Positions 33,450-45,413 of a DNA stretch of 64,000 nucleotides are shown here, piece after piece. The position numbers and the translations under genes are program-made. Numbering within the stretch: position 1 is the stretch's first letter; the number at the start of each line of letters is the position of its first letter. The notes below the pieces were generated by a model. The model ran no database searches, was not told the DNA's origin, and saw only the letters and a program-made list of their open reading frames with translations. Source of the DNA: Cryptomeria japonica (Eukaryota; Streptophyta; Pinopsida; Cupressales; Cupressaceae); NCBI RefSeq assembly GCF_030272615.1, contig NC_081406.1:212078997-212142996 (forward strand). Reading direction: 5' to 3'.

Positions 33450-35738
33450 TGTTAGACACAATGTACCATTGAGAGGGGGGTGAATCAGTGGTATACAACT
33501 TTTCCCTTTAACAACTTGAATGTGTATACTGGTTATGGGATCCAACACATTGCAGACTTACCAGTTAGTGGGGAGAGAGAGATACACATGCAATCACACA
33601 CAAAGGGTCATCACATAACACTAGCATGTACAAGGAAAACCCAAGATGGGAAAAACCTTGGTGAGCAATGTTGTTGGAGACTACTGCTCTAATCCAGCCT
33701 CACAATCAAAACTATGTTACAATGTTTAGGGCACCAACCCAAGGAGTTACAACCCCTAGTTTAGGGCACCAACCCCTAATTTGTTTATGGGCTGCAACCC
33801 AAAGAAGCTACAACCCCTACACCAAGCTACAACTCAGTGATCACAATATAAACATCAATTATAAAAGTAGTTATCTTGTTACAAGCGAATCTTGTAACCA
33901 TTTCATATACCTTACTCTGTCTGTGAGATACCTTCTCTGCTACATCAACTCACTCTTATGTTGCTCTCATCTTCTGCATTGCTTGTCAGTAAACTCTACC
34001 GGTTTACCACTCTTCTATTCTTCTCTTACTGAATCTCCTCCTCACTGCTCTACCCTTCATTGATATTACACTCTGTTGGTTATGTGTTTGTCTACTCTGC
34101 AACTTCCTTCACCTTTGCTCCCAGTATGGACACTACCGGTTCTGCATTGCTACAAATTGAATACTTCAATCTGGTTCACTCTCACACTCAGTCTCTTCTC
34201 AGATATACTTTGTGCACTTGACTGATTTTCTCTCACATGTAGAAGTAATACACTTTGCAGCAACACAATATTCTTCTATTCAGCAGCAACTTAACTATGC
34301 CTTTGCCCTGCATATTTATAGACTAGTTTTCCCACCAAAAACCAATTCAAACTTTGAGCGTTTAGGGTTTCCTCACTTACCTCAAGGCATACCAAATCCA
34401 ATCATATCTTCCCTGGTCTGATCTCTCTAACAGCCAATAGTACACCTCTGCCATTATCACACCTTCTTGACCATACCTTCTATCTTTGGCTGTCTTCTTT
34501 TTACCTTGTCAACTGATCTCTTGATCAAGTGTCGAGATTGGTCTTACTATTTCCTTCATCCACCTTGATCTCATCAAATATTCTTAGTTGGATCTAAGTT
34601 GTCCTTCAAACCTCAAGCCATAAACCTCTGCAATAGGTCTCATGATTTGTGGGATCTTCCATTAATGTCAACCAACTCTGCAACTACCCCGTCGGTGTAC
34701 ATTCCTTCTTCATTCAAATGCAAGTCTGTCACCTTGACTCCATGTGGAATCCATGGTGACCAACTACCACCTTAACACTTCATGTTGGTCCAAATAGGAT
34801 CACCGACCAAACTCTCTATCGGTTCCTCTTTCCTACCGGTTTTCTAACACTGTCAGTATCACACATTCCATCGGTTGACTCCTCATGTATGCACTTGTTG
34901 AACTATCGATGGAACACCCAAAATCAGTCTCTAGACATTTCTATTCAAATCATGTTCATTCCCACAAGGTGGGAAGACATTTACTTCTACACCTTGTCTA
35001 TATTACCGATGGACTTACATACCGATAAGAACTCTTGATGACACTATGTCATCAACCTTCACCAGGCTCCATCTTCAGTCAAACCATGTTCCTCTATTTG
35101 CATCTGCTCACCCTTTCCATCTCCTTGATCAGTTCGGACCATATCACAATTGGTTTGTCAAGATGACAAACACATCACACTCCATCGATTCCAAAAATTC
35201 AACTTGCCTTCTTTGTCAGTCCAACAAATATTCCTGTTCTCATGCACTTACGACGTTCACTCAATTCACCGGTAGATCCAGTATTGGCATATTCATTGTT
35301 AGTCACCTCTTCTCATGATGAATGCATCTTCATCAGCTGGGAGTCCTATTGTTCTACAACTTCAAAACATATCGATGATTTGTTCATTCTTCTCCTCGGG
35401 TGTTGATGTGATTCAGGTAACATTCTACCTCTTCATCATAAACAACATGCAAGCACCTTAGCCATTGTTAATACTTCACTTATCAGTTGACATAGTCTCC
35501 TTACTAAGAATATTGTATGAGTAGTGATCACCTTACCATCTCATCCACACAAGTCAGGCACTAACTTGTGTACCGGTGACTCACGGGGTACTCTTCCTTC
35601 CCTTACCGGCGTTCTACAGCACAAGGTGATATCAAAGATATCACAACCTCTACTCCTCCTTGATGATGTTGCACATACATCACTTCTATCGGTAGTCATC
35701 TCATACTGGTTGACATCAATGACAACACAATGCCAATA
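33450..35738 (-). repeat. C 3' LTR
   Basis: The plus strand begins TGTTAGACACAATG with a G-run at about 33474-33480 and ends AATGCCAATA. The minus-strand TATA box CTATAAATA is at 34313-34321. ACCGG motifs are frequent. Its last 472 bases recur at 38431-38902. It is about twice the length of the other LTRs here. Confidence 0.82.
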
Positions 35739-36854
35739 ATCTCCCCCTTTAGCATTGATTTCAACTCATGTAATATCTGGCATACTACATAATCTATTTC
35801 CCCCTTTGTATGATCCAATGGACTCTTACTCATGTAGTATGCAGTATACTACAAATTCTCTCCCCCTTTGACAACAATGGAAAAGGGCACAGTCAAGGTA
35901 TCATTCCTCCTTGTATTTTCTAGACACTGACATAATTATTTCTCCCCCTTTGTCTGTATGGGATGTCTCTCCTTCTTTGATACCAATTGTTGCATTTTGT
36001 TACATTTTCTCAAGTCATGGCACTTGAGATGGAGGACTCAACCATCAGCTGACACCAATTGAGCATGCAAATTTTATATCATTTGTTAAACTACTCAATT
36101 TCGGGGGGATGTAACAGTGAACACTACTGCATCACCTCCTGTTTGATCCCAAATTTCTTTAGGAATCAAATTTGGTTTTACTACCAATACAACCAGCCAA
36201 ATGACAGGTAGGAATCAAATTTGATTGTATTATGAATATAACCAACCAAATGACAGGTAGATACCCCTTACAATGAAATTCTCCTAAGCATTCCTACCGT
36301 AACTTTTCATCATCTGCAGGTTTGGGTAGTCAGTGCACTTACTCTTCCAAGTTCAAGCATCCTGATTTTGCATCATAGCCACTTGAACTCCCCCTGAGTC
36401 ATTCATCTCAATTCCTCAACTCTGGTGAGGTCTAACAACAAGGCTCCAATTGTCTCCATATCGGTTGAGTTGTGCAACTATGATCATCTGATGATCTTTC
36501 AGTTCCATTAAATGCACCACAGCCTATGACATGATCCTGGATGAACACAATGCCATACAATGTCATCATCACATCATAAATCTAACCGGTTAGACCATAA
36601 ACATGCATGCCTACATGGTCAACCACTAGGCCAGCAAATGTCATTTAGGTCTTTTCCAATACCACCTGAGACATGAACTCCACATTCCATTCTATCGAAG
36701 CTATTGCAATGATCTCCAACTTCATTGTCCTGTTAGCATTCATGTCAACAATAGCATGTTCTTCCATGTTGCCTTCATCACTGAGGGGGTGAATGATAAA
36801 TTTAGTAGATTACTCCCCCTAAGATCATGTATCTCCTTTAGGCCTTAGGAGATA
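35739..36854 (-). promoter_or_regulatory. C 3' untranslated region with four purine tracts
   Basis: Complements of purine tracts are CTCCCCCTTTAG (about 35740-35751), TTCCCCCTTTG (about 35809), CTCCCCCTTTGAC (about 35861) and CTCCCCCTTTG (about 35942). The inverted-repeat arms are 35753-35765 and 35709-35721. From about 35980 to 36854 I see no gene, only degenerate sequence with one short repeated phrase (AGGAATCAAATTTG near 36170 and 36209). Confidence 0.6.
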
Positions 36855-38430
36855 TCACCTATGCATTGGATGCACAATGTCGATCCATGGTCTTCTTCCT
36901 CCATACCTGCTTGGTCTCATTCTTCTTCCCATTTTTTCAGGCTTGGGAGAAGGTCTTTCCTTCTTCTGTTGATGGGTCCTTCCATTTCCTGATCCTCCAT
37001 CGCATACAGAAGTAGGGCTATAGTAGCACACAACATCCATCCCACCTTCATGATTGGGGAATCTCTTAACATACTGGTTTGACCATCTTCTTCTGGTCAT
37101 GTTGATGTGATTGGCAACCAAAACCGGTGGACCTATTGCTCCTGCAGGGACATTTCTCCTTTGGTTCCACACAATTCTCTGACTTCCATATGCTCTATAT
37201 CCACTTTTCTACAGAGCATAGTTGTTATACTAGCCTTCATGTGACTGCAAGTTCCTCTTTTTGCACTCAAACTCACTATGGCCAAAACCATTGCAGTCAT
37301 GACAAACAACATTTGCATAACCGAGAGAGGGGACATGCATGTATCTACTCCTGGATACATTTTTCTCATATGCATGATGTCCATGAGATCCTATATTATT
37401 CTTTCTAGATCTCTTTATACATTCCTCTGCCCTATGGTCATAGCCATTATATGCAAAGCAGTAACCAGTAAAAGATGGCATATGAATTACAAATTTGTTT
37501 TGCCTTGCATGGGGATATCTTACCGGTTTGGCATCTCCATTTTTGCTTCTTTGAGACTAGATCCTTGGTTGTCCATTTTGTGTAGCTCTTCCATTTGGTC
37601 TCTTCTTCTCCCACACTTGCTTTTCCCTATGGGTGGTAGCATTTATTTATCCTCTGCTAGTAGGAGGTCTTCTTTGTTGCTTCCTCATTTTCCTACTTCC
37701 AATGAAGTTGTATTCTCCCATCTTCCCTTTACCTTTGGGATCTACATTGTTCCTTCTTCTTGCAGCACCAATCTTCTTTCTTGTCTGCAAGTCCTCACTG
37801 GTTGTATTTAGATAAACCTTCTTTCGGGGAGGATTTCTCACAGTGAAGGTTTGGCCATTGTTTTCTCCATTTGAGGAGACAACCAAAATGTCATTGTGGG
37901 GGATATTCTTGCCGGTGGAACATTCACCGACACCACTTCCTAATCCTTCAATGTCCTTGGCATGCTTCTGCTTCTTCAACATTTTGTCCAAGGCATCACT
38001 TCTACCATCAAACCGGATTCTTACCTTAGGCTCATCCTGACACTTCTCAAGGTCATTTCAGAGAATCTCCATTTCTCCAAGCAACTTCTGATATTCTTTA
38101 TCTTTACCTTCTAGCCTAGATGCCGAATCTCCACACCGGCACACCTTGGTGTTCATTGCCTGAGAATTCAACTCTAAGATGCATTTCTCAGATTCCTCAA
38201 GGCATTTTGTCAGTCGGTTCTGCTCTACTATAGAAACATTCTTGAATAGCTTGTATTCATTTCTCAAATTCTCCCTTTCACTTTACTTGGAGTCCAAGAC
38301 TAATTTCAAATTATCAGTAAAATTTTTTGTCTCTTCTAGTTGAGTGGTCAATAAGCCAACCTTTTGGTTTGACACATCAAGGTAGGTTCTCAATTGACTG
38401 CAATCCTCATGAACTGATCTTCTGTAGATC
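36855..38430 (-). pseudogene. C gag remnant: coiled coil and zinc knuckles
   Basis: One minus-strand phase carries the whole remnant. The N-terminal part is coiled coil (LTKCLEESEKCILELNSQ, near 38200). A linker rich in Lys and Arg follows, then the knuckles CFAYNGYDHRAEEC (second Cys now Tyr) and the intact CHDCNGFGHSEFEC near 37300-37460, then a basic Arg/Pro-rich C-terminus ending IDIVHPMHR. Stops lie near 38057, 37645 and 37200. The start is deleted. It most resembles copia gag C-termini; the capsid domain, if it existed, is lost. Confidence 0.7.
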
Positions 38431-38902
38431 CACCAGTAGATACAGTATTGGCACATTCATTATCATTCACCTCTTCTCATGATGACTGTATCTTCATCTG
38501 ATGGGAGTCGTGTTGTTCAGCAACTTCACAGCACATCAGTGATTTGTTCATTCTTCTCCTCTGGTGTTGATGTGATGCAGGTAACATTCTACCTCTTCAT
38601 CACAAACAACATCCAAGCACCTTGGTCATTGTCAACACTTCACTTATCAGTTGACATACTCTCCTTACCAAGAATAGTGTACTGGTATTGATCACCTTAC
38701 CATCTCATCCATACAAGTTAGGCACTAACTTGTGTACTGATGACTCATGGGGTACTCTTCCTTACCTTACCAATGTTCTACAACACAAGGTGATATCAAA
38801 GATATCTCAACCTGTACTCCTCCTTGATGATGTTTCACATACATCACTTCTACCGGTAGTCATCCCATACCGGTTGACATCAATGACAACACAATGCCAA
38901 CA
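38431..38902 (-). repeat. C 5' LTR remnant
   Basis: It matches 35267-35738 (CACC(A/G)GTAGAT, CACCTCTTCTCATGATGA, GGTTGACATCAATGACAAC). It keeps the outer end CCAACA and the GACTG flank, so only inner parts were lost. Confidence 0.8.
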
Positions 38903-39183
38903 GACTGTTCCCGGAAGCTGATTTGATATGAGGATGATCTACAGATCTTGTAATTGTGTTGTAATAATTATTTGTATCCTAGACTATGATCCAACATGTG
39001 GCATGTGTAATCCTTCAAACTATAATAATATTTATTCATGTTATTTACTGGTTATGTATTATGTGTTGTTACCGGTTGTTGTTGTTGTTTTGTTACCAGT
39101 TACTCATATATCTTGCATGGTTTATGTGTTCAGCTGCAAGGTTGGTCTGTCCTTCATTGAATCTCCATGCCTTATCTGTGTCA

Positions 39184-39357
39184 CAAAGGGGGAGAGGTTG
39201 GATGTGAAAAATGTTAAGAGACATAAGAAGTAATGTACAGCTTAGGGGGAGAAGCTTTCTGAGATCAATTTTGGGAATTTTGTGGATAGGAACCAGAACA
39301 ACACTTCATTGATCAATTTTTCACATGAGTGTTGCCATCAATGCCAAAGGGGGATAT
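39184..39357 (+). promoter_or_regulatory. B0 3' untranslated region with purine tracts
   Basis: CAAAGGGGGAGAGG (39184-39197), TTAGGGGGAGAAG (about 39242-39254) and GCCAAAGGGGGATA (about 39343-39356). The arm GTGTTGCCATCAATG at 39329-39343 pairs without mismatch with 39396-39410 in the LTR. Confidence 0.75.
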
Positions 39358-40271
39358 TGTTGGCAATTAACACTCATTCAGGCTCAAGGTGTTGTCATTG
39401 ATGGCAACACACATCATTTTGGGTTGGATACTTATCCGGTCTCCTCTCGTAGTCAAGGTTTAACATCCGACAAGCAAGGGAAACTGACAAACTAGTAACT
39501 GGTATTTGAAGGCCGACATAGAAGATTGATCTGACAAAGGTTTTAGCGGCATTGGTCATGAAGATTAATATTTATATTTTTGTCTAGGCCGACATGTATT
39601 TATCTTTTGTAATATGATTGTAAGACAACATAAGGCATTCATGTTTATGTATGTAAAGGGTATATAAGTCAATTTAGCTAGGTCATTTTTGAATATAGAT
39701 GTGATAGGCTATGTGATATTATGCGAGCAAGATATTGATTAACAGAATGCAAATGCAATGATTTTTTGTTGGTCTTAATTATTTGTCAATAGGATTGGGA
39801 AGCAAACAAGGTTATTGGTAAGGAAGGAGACAGTGATAACTGGTATAGTCAGTACTTAAACCGAAACTCATCCAACATACCAGATGCACACTTACAGTTC
39901 AAAATTTTGTTTGTAATCCAGTACTTTATATTTGTATCTAGTGAGGCTCTTTAGTGATGAGCAATACACTCTAGGCAATGTGCCTTCCTAGATGTGCAGG
40001 CCCCCTTCTTATGTAATATTTATTTAGCTGGCTAGTGGATAGATATTGTGGGTCACAAATCCCACCAAGGTTTTTCCTCTTTGAGGTTTTTCACATATAA
40101 ATCTGTGGTGTTATGGTGTTGATCTTTGTGGTTTCTTTTCTCTTTATCATATCTTGTTTATATGCTTACCGGTTGTTAATTGGTAAAGTATCTAAAGGAA
40201 TTAAATTTTTAATTACCAGTAGAACCCTAATTCACCCCCCCCCCCCCTCTTAGTTTTCTTGGATTCCAACA
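39358..40271 (+). repeat. B0 3' LTR
   Basis: It begins TGTTGGCAATTAAC after the purine tract and ends GGATTCCAACA, about 914 bp. The TATA box TATATAAG is at 39661-39668. A C-run of about 14 near 40236-40248 is followed by CTCTTAG. The middle shares phrases with the A LTRs (GTGGGTCACAAATCCCACCAAGG). Confidence 0.82.
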
Positions 40272-41034
40272 CATACCTTGTTTTTCCCAAGATGGGTGAT
40301 CTTGTCATCCACATGGGAGCCCCATGTGGGCAGCTAGACTAAGGGACAAGAGGAAAAAGGAAAGCGACGGGATTCCCTAGCTGTCTTAGGAGGGAAACTG
40401 GGTAACGGATGCCTAATTAGCATGGTTTGATGGATGTAGGAGTCTCTAGAAACCATTGAGTCACACGCGCATTGGCCACCAATGATGCAACTACAATGAA
40501 GGTTACAATTTGTGGAGTGTATGACATTGGTAGTGATGGGAATGGATCATGTGCATGAGTAACTACGTGTGAGATCACACAACGTGATGATGACTATGTT
40601 GAAATAGAGGTGGCATAACGATATTTGGTCATTTCACCTGCCCATGGGAGAGACATCCATCATACTAGAGGATGTCTAGGGGATACTATAGTTGCCTATC
40701 TAGCATATCATCCCATAGTATAGGTTGGAGGAAGGAGAGAACTACCTATGACTAGTTTGTTGGACAGATGATCTACCAATGGACTACACTCGAATGTTAT
40801 TAGAGTTGATGATGGAGAGGAGATGAAAGATTCCAATATTTTGTTCTTTATCTAGAAAGTCTAATCAACGAGCAATTGATGGTTGATTTTAGTGAACATG
40901 GCTTCTTGATTTGATTGTCATGATGTCTTTACAGGATGATGACTATGGGGACCTAGTATGCATGGGGTTATGTGATATTGGGGGAGTTGTATTGTTGATG
41001 CTAAAAATTAATTTCTAGATAATAACCTTATGGG
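40272..41034. other. Unassigned sequence between B0 and G2
   Basis: No open frame of note and no match to the other elements here. A perfect 9-bp hairpin (CCACATGGG, loop AGC, CCCATGTGG) lies at 40309-40329. It may be part of an older element or true host DNA. Confidence 0.4.
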
Positions 41035-42228
41035 TGTAATGTCCTAAAATTGCACCCCTAGCAATTTTTGACTGCATTTGGGTCTTCACCTTAGTGTTTG
41101 CACCCCTCAACCTGATTAGGGACCTAATTATGCTCATACATATGAAAATATTCATGCAAATCAATGATGCTCCCTGCCTACACCTTGATCCTACCCCAAA
41201 TTAGGGTAGGACCAGGGCATGGCGCCCTGATCCCCCTTAATGGAGACCTATCTTGGACCCCTCTGCCTGACCTAACTCAAATTTGAAGCGGGAAAATCAC
41301 CCTATGTCAGGTCATATCATAAAATCAATCAATTAATCCCACAGACAAGTATATAAGAGGGATTTCTCCTCTTATTTGACAATCTATCACGCACAAGATT
41401 AGGGAGTTCAATCAAGCATCCAAACAATTAAGAGATCAAGCATTCAAGTATTCAAGAGAAATTGAACATTTTCAGTCTTCCTTCAAGATTTGGAGCAGCA
41501 ATAGACTCAAGATTTCAATAATTGAAGAGGAGATCAATATTCTATTTCATGAAATCATAATTCCATGTGGAGGAAAGAAAAACTTCACAAGGAGGTATAA
41601 TCATTTCATTTTCAAGCAATTCAAAACCCCTTAAAGAGGAGGATTTCTACTTTCATTCATTTCAATTACATTATTTCAACCACTTTGTTAATTCCAAAAC
41701 TAGGGTTTGACCTAAAAGAAAACCCCTATTCCCAACACATTTCCCTTTCCTTTTGTGTGTAGAAACAAGGTGTGCAGTTGTTCTTTTGGAGTTAAGCTTT
41801 ATTTGCAGAGACAGAAAAATCCTTTTCAATGCATGAAAATTTCAAAGGACCAATAGGAGGGCGACTTGGTCTGGACACACGGTCCCTGCAACTTTTGGTA
41901 GATTCCACAAAGAAGCTTTGAATCATCTCAAACTTCTTAGATCTAGGTGTACAACAAAATCTTGAATCTATATCTCGATGTTTTCTCATGCTTTTTCTTT
42001 ATTTCCAACACTTAGTCTTAATTCAACTAGTCAACTTGCAAGAGAGGGTCAATTAAATTGCAAACATGACCAATTTTCTTAGTATTCAGTCCTTGCATCA
42101 TTTAGGATTGGATCTAGTAGATTCATCCCCCTCTTTTGAATGTAAAGTCTCCCCAAGTGAAAAATGAGCTTAGTGAATCCACCTTTCCTCGTGGTGAATT
42201 TGCTAAGCTCCCAATTTTCCGCTTTACA
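41035..42228 (+). repeat. G2 5' LTR
   Basis: It begins TGTAATGTCCTAAAATTGC and ends CCGCTTTACA, about 1194 bp, with the TATA box TATATAAG at 41350-41357. It is followed by TTTTGGTGAGCTCGACG, the primer-site position; I cannot name the tRNA. Confidence 0.82.
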
Positions 42229-43428
42229 TTTTGGTGAGCTCGACGTAAAACACTCTTAAATTTATTTTTTATTTTTAGATCTAAGTGTATGCAATTTAAA
42301 ATTCAAATTTTCAATTACAAGTTTGATTTCCTTGCAATTTTCAAAAATTTAGAGGTTAAATTCACAAAAACCCTAATTTTTAGATTCAAAATTGAGTTTG
42401 TGATTTGTCTAAATTGGATTGATTGTTTCAAATCTAAGAACTCTTTAATTTTACAATTCAATTTTTGATTTACATGTTCAATTTTTTAAATTTTTTAAAG
42501 TAAGTGGTTAAATAAATTAAAAAAAACCCTAATTTTTAATTTTAAAATTGAACTTGTGGATTGTGTAAATCTTGAATTAATTTTCAAATTTGGGTCCTTG
42601 CTTCAATTTCAAATTTCACTTTCCCTCCTTACAACATTCAAAAATTTTAATTTTAATTTAAAATTAAGCAACAAACCCTAATTTTTAAAATTAAATTAAT
42701 CTTGTGCAATTTCAAACTTTGCTTTAAGCATTTAATTGACTCAATTAAATCTAAAGCCTCTTCTTGTCCTTCTAAACACCATAAAAGTTGGCACTTAAGT
42801 GTGCCCTTTTTTAATTCTTTCAATCAATCATCTTCTCGAACATCCTAAGTGTGTCCTATTTTGACCTCCAAGGCTTATTTTTGCATATCTAGACATCTTT
42901 GATTCCCATATCCTTCTGGAATTTGCATTAAAATCATAATATCTTGCTTCCTTGAAAATTTGGTAAAAAGTTGGTCGAACCAAGTAGGTACCTACCTAGT
43001 CTTGACTTTTTCTCCTCAAATTTTGGGAGCCTGTTTTGACTATATTTTACTGCTCAATTCTAGATAATTGTGAAAAAAAATTGATTTTAGGTCGCCCTAA
43101 GGTCGAAAACAAATATGAATTTCAACATTTCCATTTTCAATTTAAATTTTAAAATTAAGTGGTTAATCACATATACCCTAATTTTTAAAATTAAATTGAT
43201 TTCTCCATTTTTTCAACATTCCAAATTTCAAATTTTAAAATTAAGAGGTTAGATTTAGAAAACCCTAATTTTAAATTAAATCTTCCCTCCTTTCAATTTT
43301 TAATTTTTTTAAAATTAAGAGGTCATTTTCAGCCCTAATTTTAAATATCAAATTCCTAGGAGATTGCATTATTCTTTCAATCATTTTGCATTCTAAAATT
43401 CAAATTTCCAATTTCCCTCTCTTAGTGC
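42229..43428 (+). other. G2 leader, AT-rich with repeated CCCTAATTTT words
   Basis: No gene is seen. CCCTAATTTT recurs about six times (near 42371, 42526, 42677, 43177, 43263 and 43334), each usually followed by an A/T run and TTAAAATTAA. Four of these read AAACCCTAA, the telo-box word of plant promoters. The repeats are irregular, not a clean tandem array. Confidence 0.6.
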
Positions 43429-45413
43429 ATGAGTTTTACTACTATTAGTCCTACCTATAGTATCCCCATTAGGAGAAGTTGTAGAATTAAGGCCACCTAA
43501 GGTTTAATTATTGAGCAAATGGAGCCTAATTTGGCTAGCTTTTTCAATGAGGATATTGGTGGTTCTTCCAATCCTACAGATATTCATGTTTATCCTCTTG
43601 ATAATTTTCATGATGTGGAGGAATCACTAACTAGGGTATCCGTTGATCAATTGGTGAAGATGGACAATCAATTTGCAATCTTCAACAATGGATGAGTCAA
43701 GAATAGTGAAGTTCTCCCATTGATTGAAGATTTAAAAAGAATGATTCAAAATGATAAACATAGTGTTGATATCTTGCATGGTATTGCTCATATTGTTGAT
43801 TATAATATCATGCCTATGAAGAGTTGTGCTAAAAACCTAGGCTATACACAACCTCCTAGTCATGTTAATCATTATATTCCTTTGACAACTTCTATGACTA
43901 GTGTACCTACCTTCACATCAAACATCATGGCTACCTCTACGCAAAATTTCATACCTACAAATGTTATTCATGGGGGAAATACCTCTTCTTTCATTTCTCC
44001 TACCATGAGTGTTCCCCTTGTTACCCAATCACACTCACCACCCATAAATGTTAGTCAAGGAGGCAACTCCTTCAATCACAATTCCTTCATTTCTCCTATG
44101 AGTCTTCCATGTGTTACCCAATCTTCTCCATTACCTACTTATTATAGTATCCCACCTCCTTATTCTCAATCTCTTCCTTCATTCAACAATGTTAATCCTC
44201 CCCCTTAACCCAACATGTCTAATTTCAATCCTTCTACTGAAGCTACAATCAATAGTATAGCCCAAATAGAATCTTCCTTACAACAACAAATAGCTTCTAT
44301 GAATCAATCTAAGTATAATATGCCCAAATTTAATGTAGTGAGCCCATTACCCAATGACATTGTTAGAGTTGTCCCTCCTATACATGTAGAAGTCCCTCAA
44401 TTGGAATTTTATAATGAAAAAGGTGATCCCTTAACTCATTTTAAAAACTTAAAACATTCCAAACTTTTTGTAGTGACTTTGCTCATGATCAAAGGTTGTT
44501 AGCAAAATTGTTTACTAAAACATTAAGGGATAGAGCTTTGCAATGGTATTGTTCTTTTCCTCCTTATTCTATTACTTATTTCCAACAACTAGCTAATGCT
44601 TTTATTCATCAATTTCACAATAACATTGGTCCTAAAGTTACTTTGATTAATTTGATGCATTGTAAACAAGGAGTTAAAGAAAAACTGACTGATTTTATTA
44701 GTAGATATAAGCATTTTTATTCTCAGATTTATTTTCCTGTGCTTGATCAAGATATTCAAAATATTTTTATTGCTAATTTACAAAAAGATATTAGAGATAA
44801 ACTTCTCTTAACTGAGTTTACTTCCCTCCCATAGTTGTACGCAATACTTCACAATTATCAACTGACTATGAGCCAATTGGAACAATCATCTCCTTCCATG
44901 GCTCTGAGTGATAAGGGTGATATTTCTTAACAACCGTTTGTGAATTTCAAACCAAAAAAATGATTCATCAAATTAAATGACAACAACAACAATCAACTGG
45001 TACGCGTTACAGGTGTGCCTACTTTGTCTAAATACTTTAAAAGAGAAAAATAATTTACTCCTTTGAATGAATCTTTGCAAAGCATTATGTCTCAATTAAT
45101 ACAAAGGAATGTGTTAAAAATTCCCCAAATCAAACCAATTGATCCATCTAAAAAAACTTCCCCTTACTTTGATGCTAAATATTTTTGTCAATACCATCGT
45201 CAGCCTAGTCATCATACTGAAAAATATTTTTCATTGAGAAGTAAGATTCAAGAATTGATTAATAACAATACCATCTTTGTGGCAGGTGTGAATGATAAAG
45301 GAAACAAATCCGTAGCTCCTCCTAACCAAAACCTTTATATTTTCACTAATCCTTTACCATCCCATTCTACTAATGTGATTGAGATTGGTCATCTTTCTCT
45401 CCCAATGATGTGA
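43429..45413 (+). pseudogene. G2 gag
   Basis: The coat protein. It starts MSFTTISPTYSIPIRR at 43429. A stop-broken N-terminus and a Ser/Pro/Thr-rich region (43860-44210) are followed by the retrotransposon gag core: LRDRALQWYCSFPPYSI, TYFQQLANAFIHQF and KEKLTDFISRY (44520-44710). Near 45186 the region CQYHRQPSHHTEKYF resembles the CxxH...C motif of Tat gag. A frame change lies near 44496; stops lie near 43489, 43693, 44206, 44832 and 44928. Confidence 0.8.

Larger units (their letters stand above)
33450..38902 (-). mobile_element. Element C: LTR element with gag remnant and very long LTR
   Basis: Minus strand. The 3' LTR is 33450-35738 (about 2289 bp) and the 5' LTR remnant is 38431-38902. 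Outer ends are TGTTAG...CCAACA, with GACTG on both sides. Between them lie only purine tracts and a gag-like frame. The gag N-terminus, primer site and most of the 5' LTR are missing through one internal deletion near 38430. No pol is seen. Confidence 0.82.
32858..39183. repeat. Solo LTR inserted in the B0 purine tract, itself holding C
   Basis: The sequence starts TGATGTAGGAGC at 32858 and ends CTGTGTCA at 39183. CAAAG lies on both sides (32853-32857 and 39184-39188). Removing it with one CAAAG rebuilds GGCATTGATGTCAAAGGGGGAG, the cassette seen in the other elements. Without C its length is about 868 bp. A strong TATA box, TATATATAG, is at 33298-33306, which suggests the plus-strand orientation. 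No internal region or second LTR is present, so it fits a solo LTR left by recombination. Confidence 0.7.
23596..40271 (+). mobile_element. B0: diverged A-type element, heavily interrupted
   Basis: The pieces are 23596-25164 (ORF2), 32553-32857 (end of ORF2 and first purine cassette), 39184-39357 (remaining 3' untranslated region) and 39358-40271 (3' LTR). The gaps are filled by B and by a solo LTR that contains C. Each join is supported by a target duplication and by restored sequence. The 5' LTR, ORF1 and the start of ORF2 are not in the window. Confidence 0.72.

Noticed and set aside
37278-37811. Plus-strand frame of 177 residues
   Set aside because: Antisense to the C gag remnant, whose zinc knuckles read on the minus strand.
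40309-40329. Hairpin CCACATGGG-AGC-CCCATGTGG as a terminator or element end
   Set aside because: It is short, isolated and not repeated elsewhere in the window.
42300-43345. Telomere repeat array
   Set aside because: The words are CCCTAAT with long irregular spacing, not tandem CCCTAAA units.
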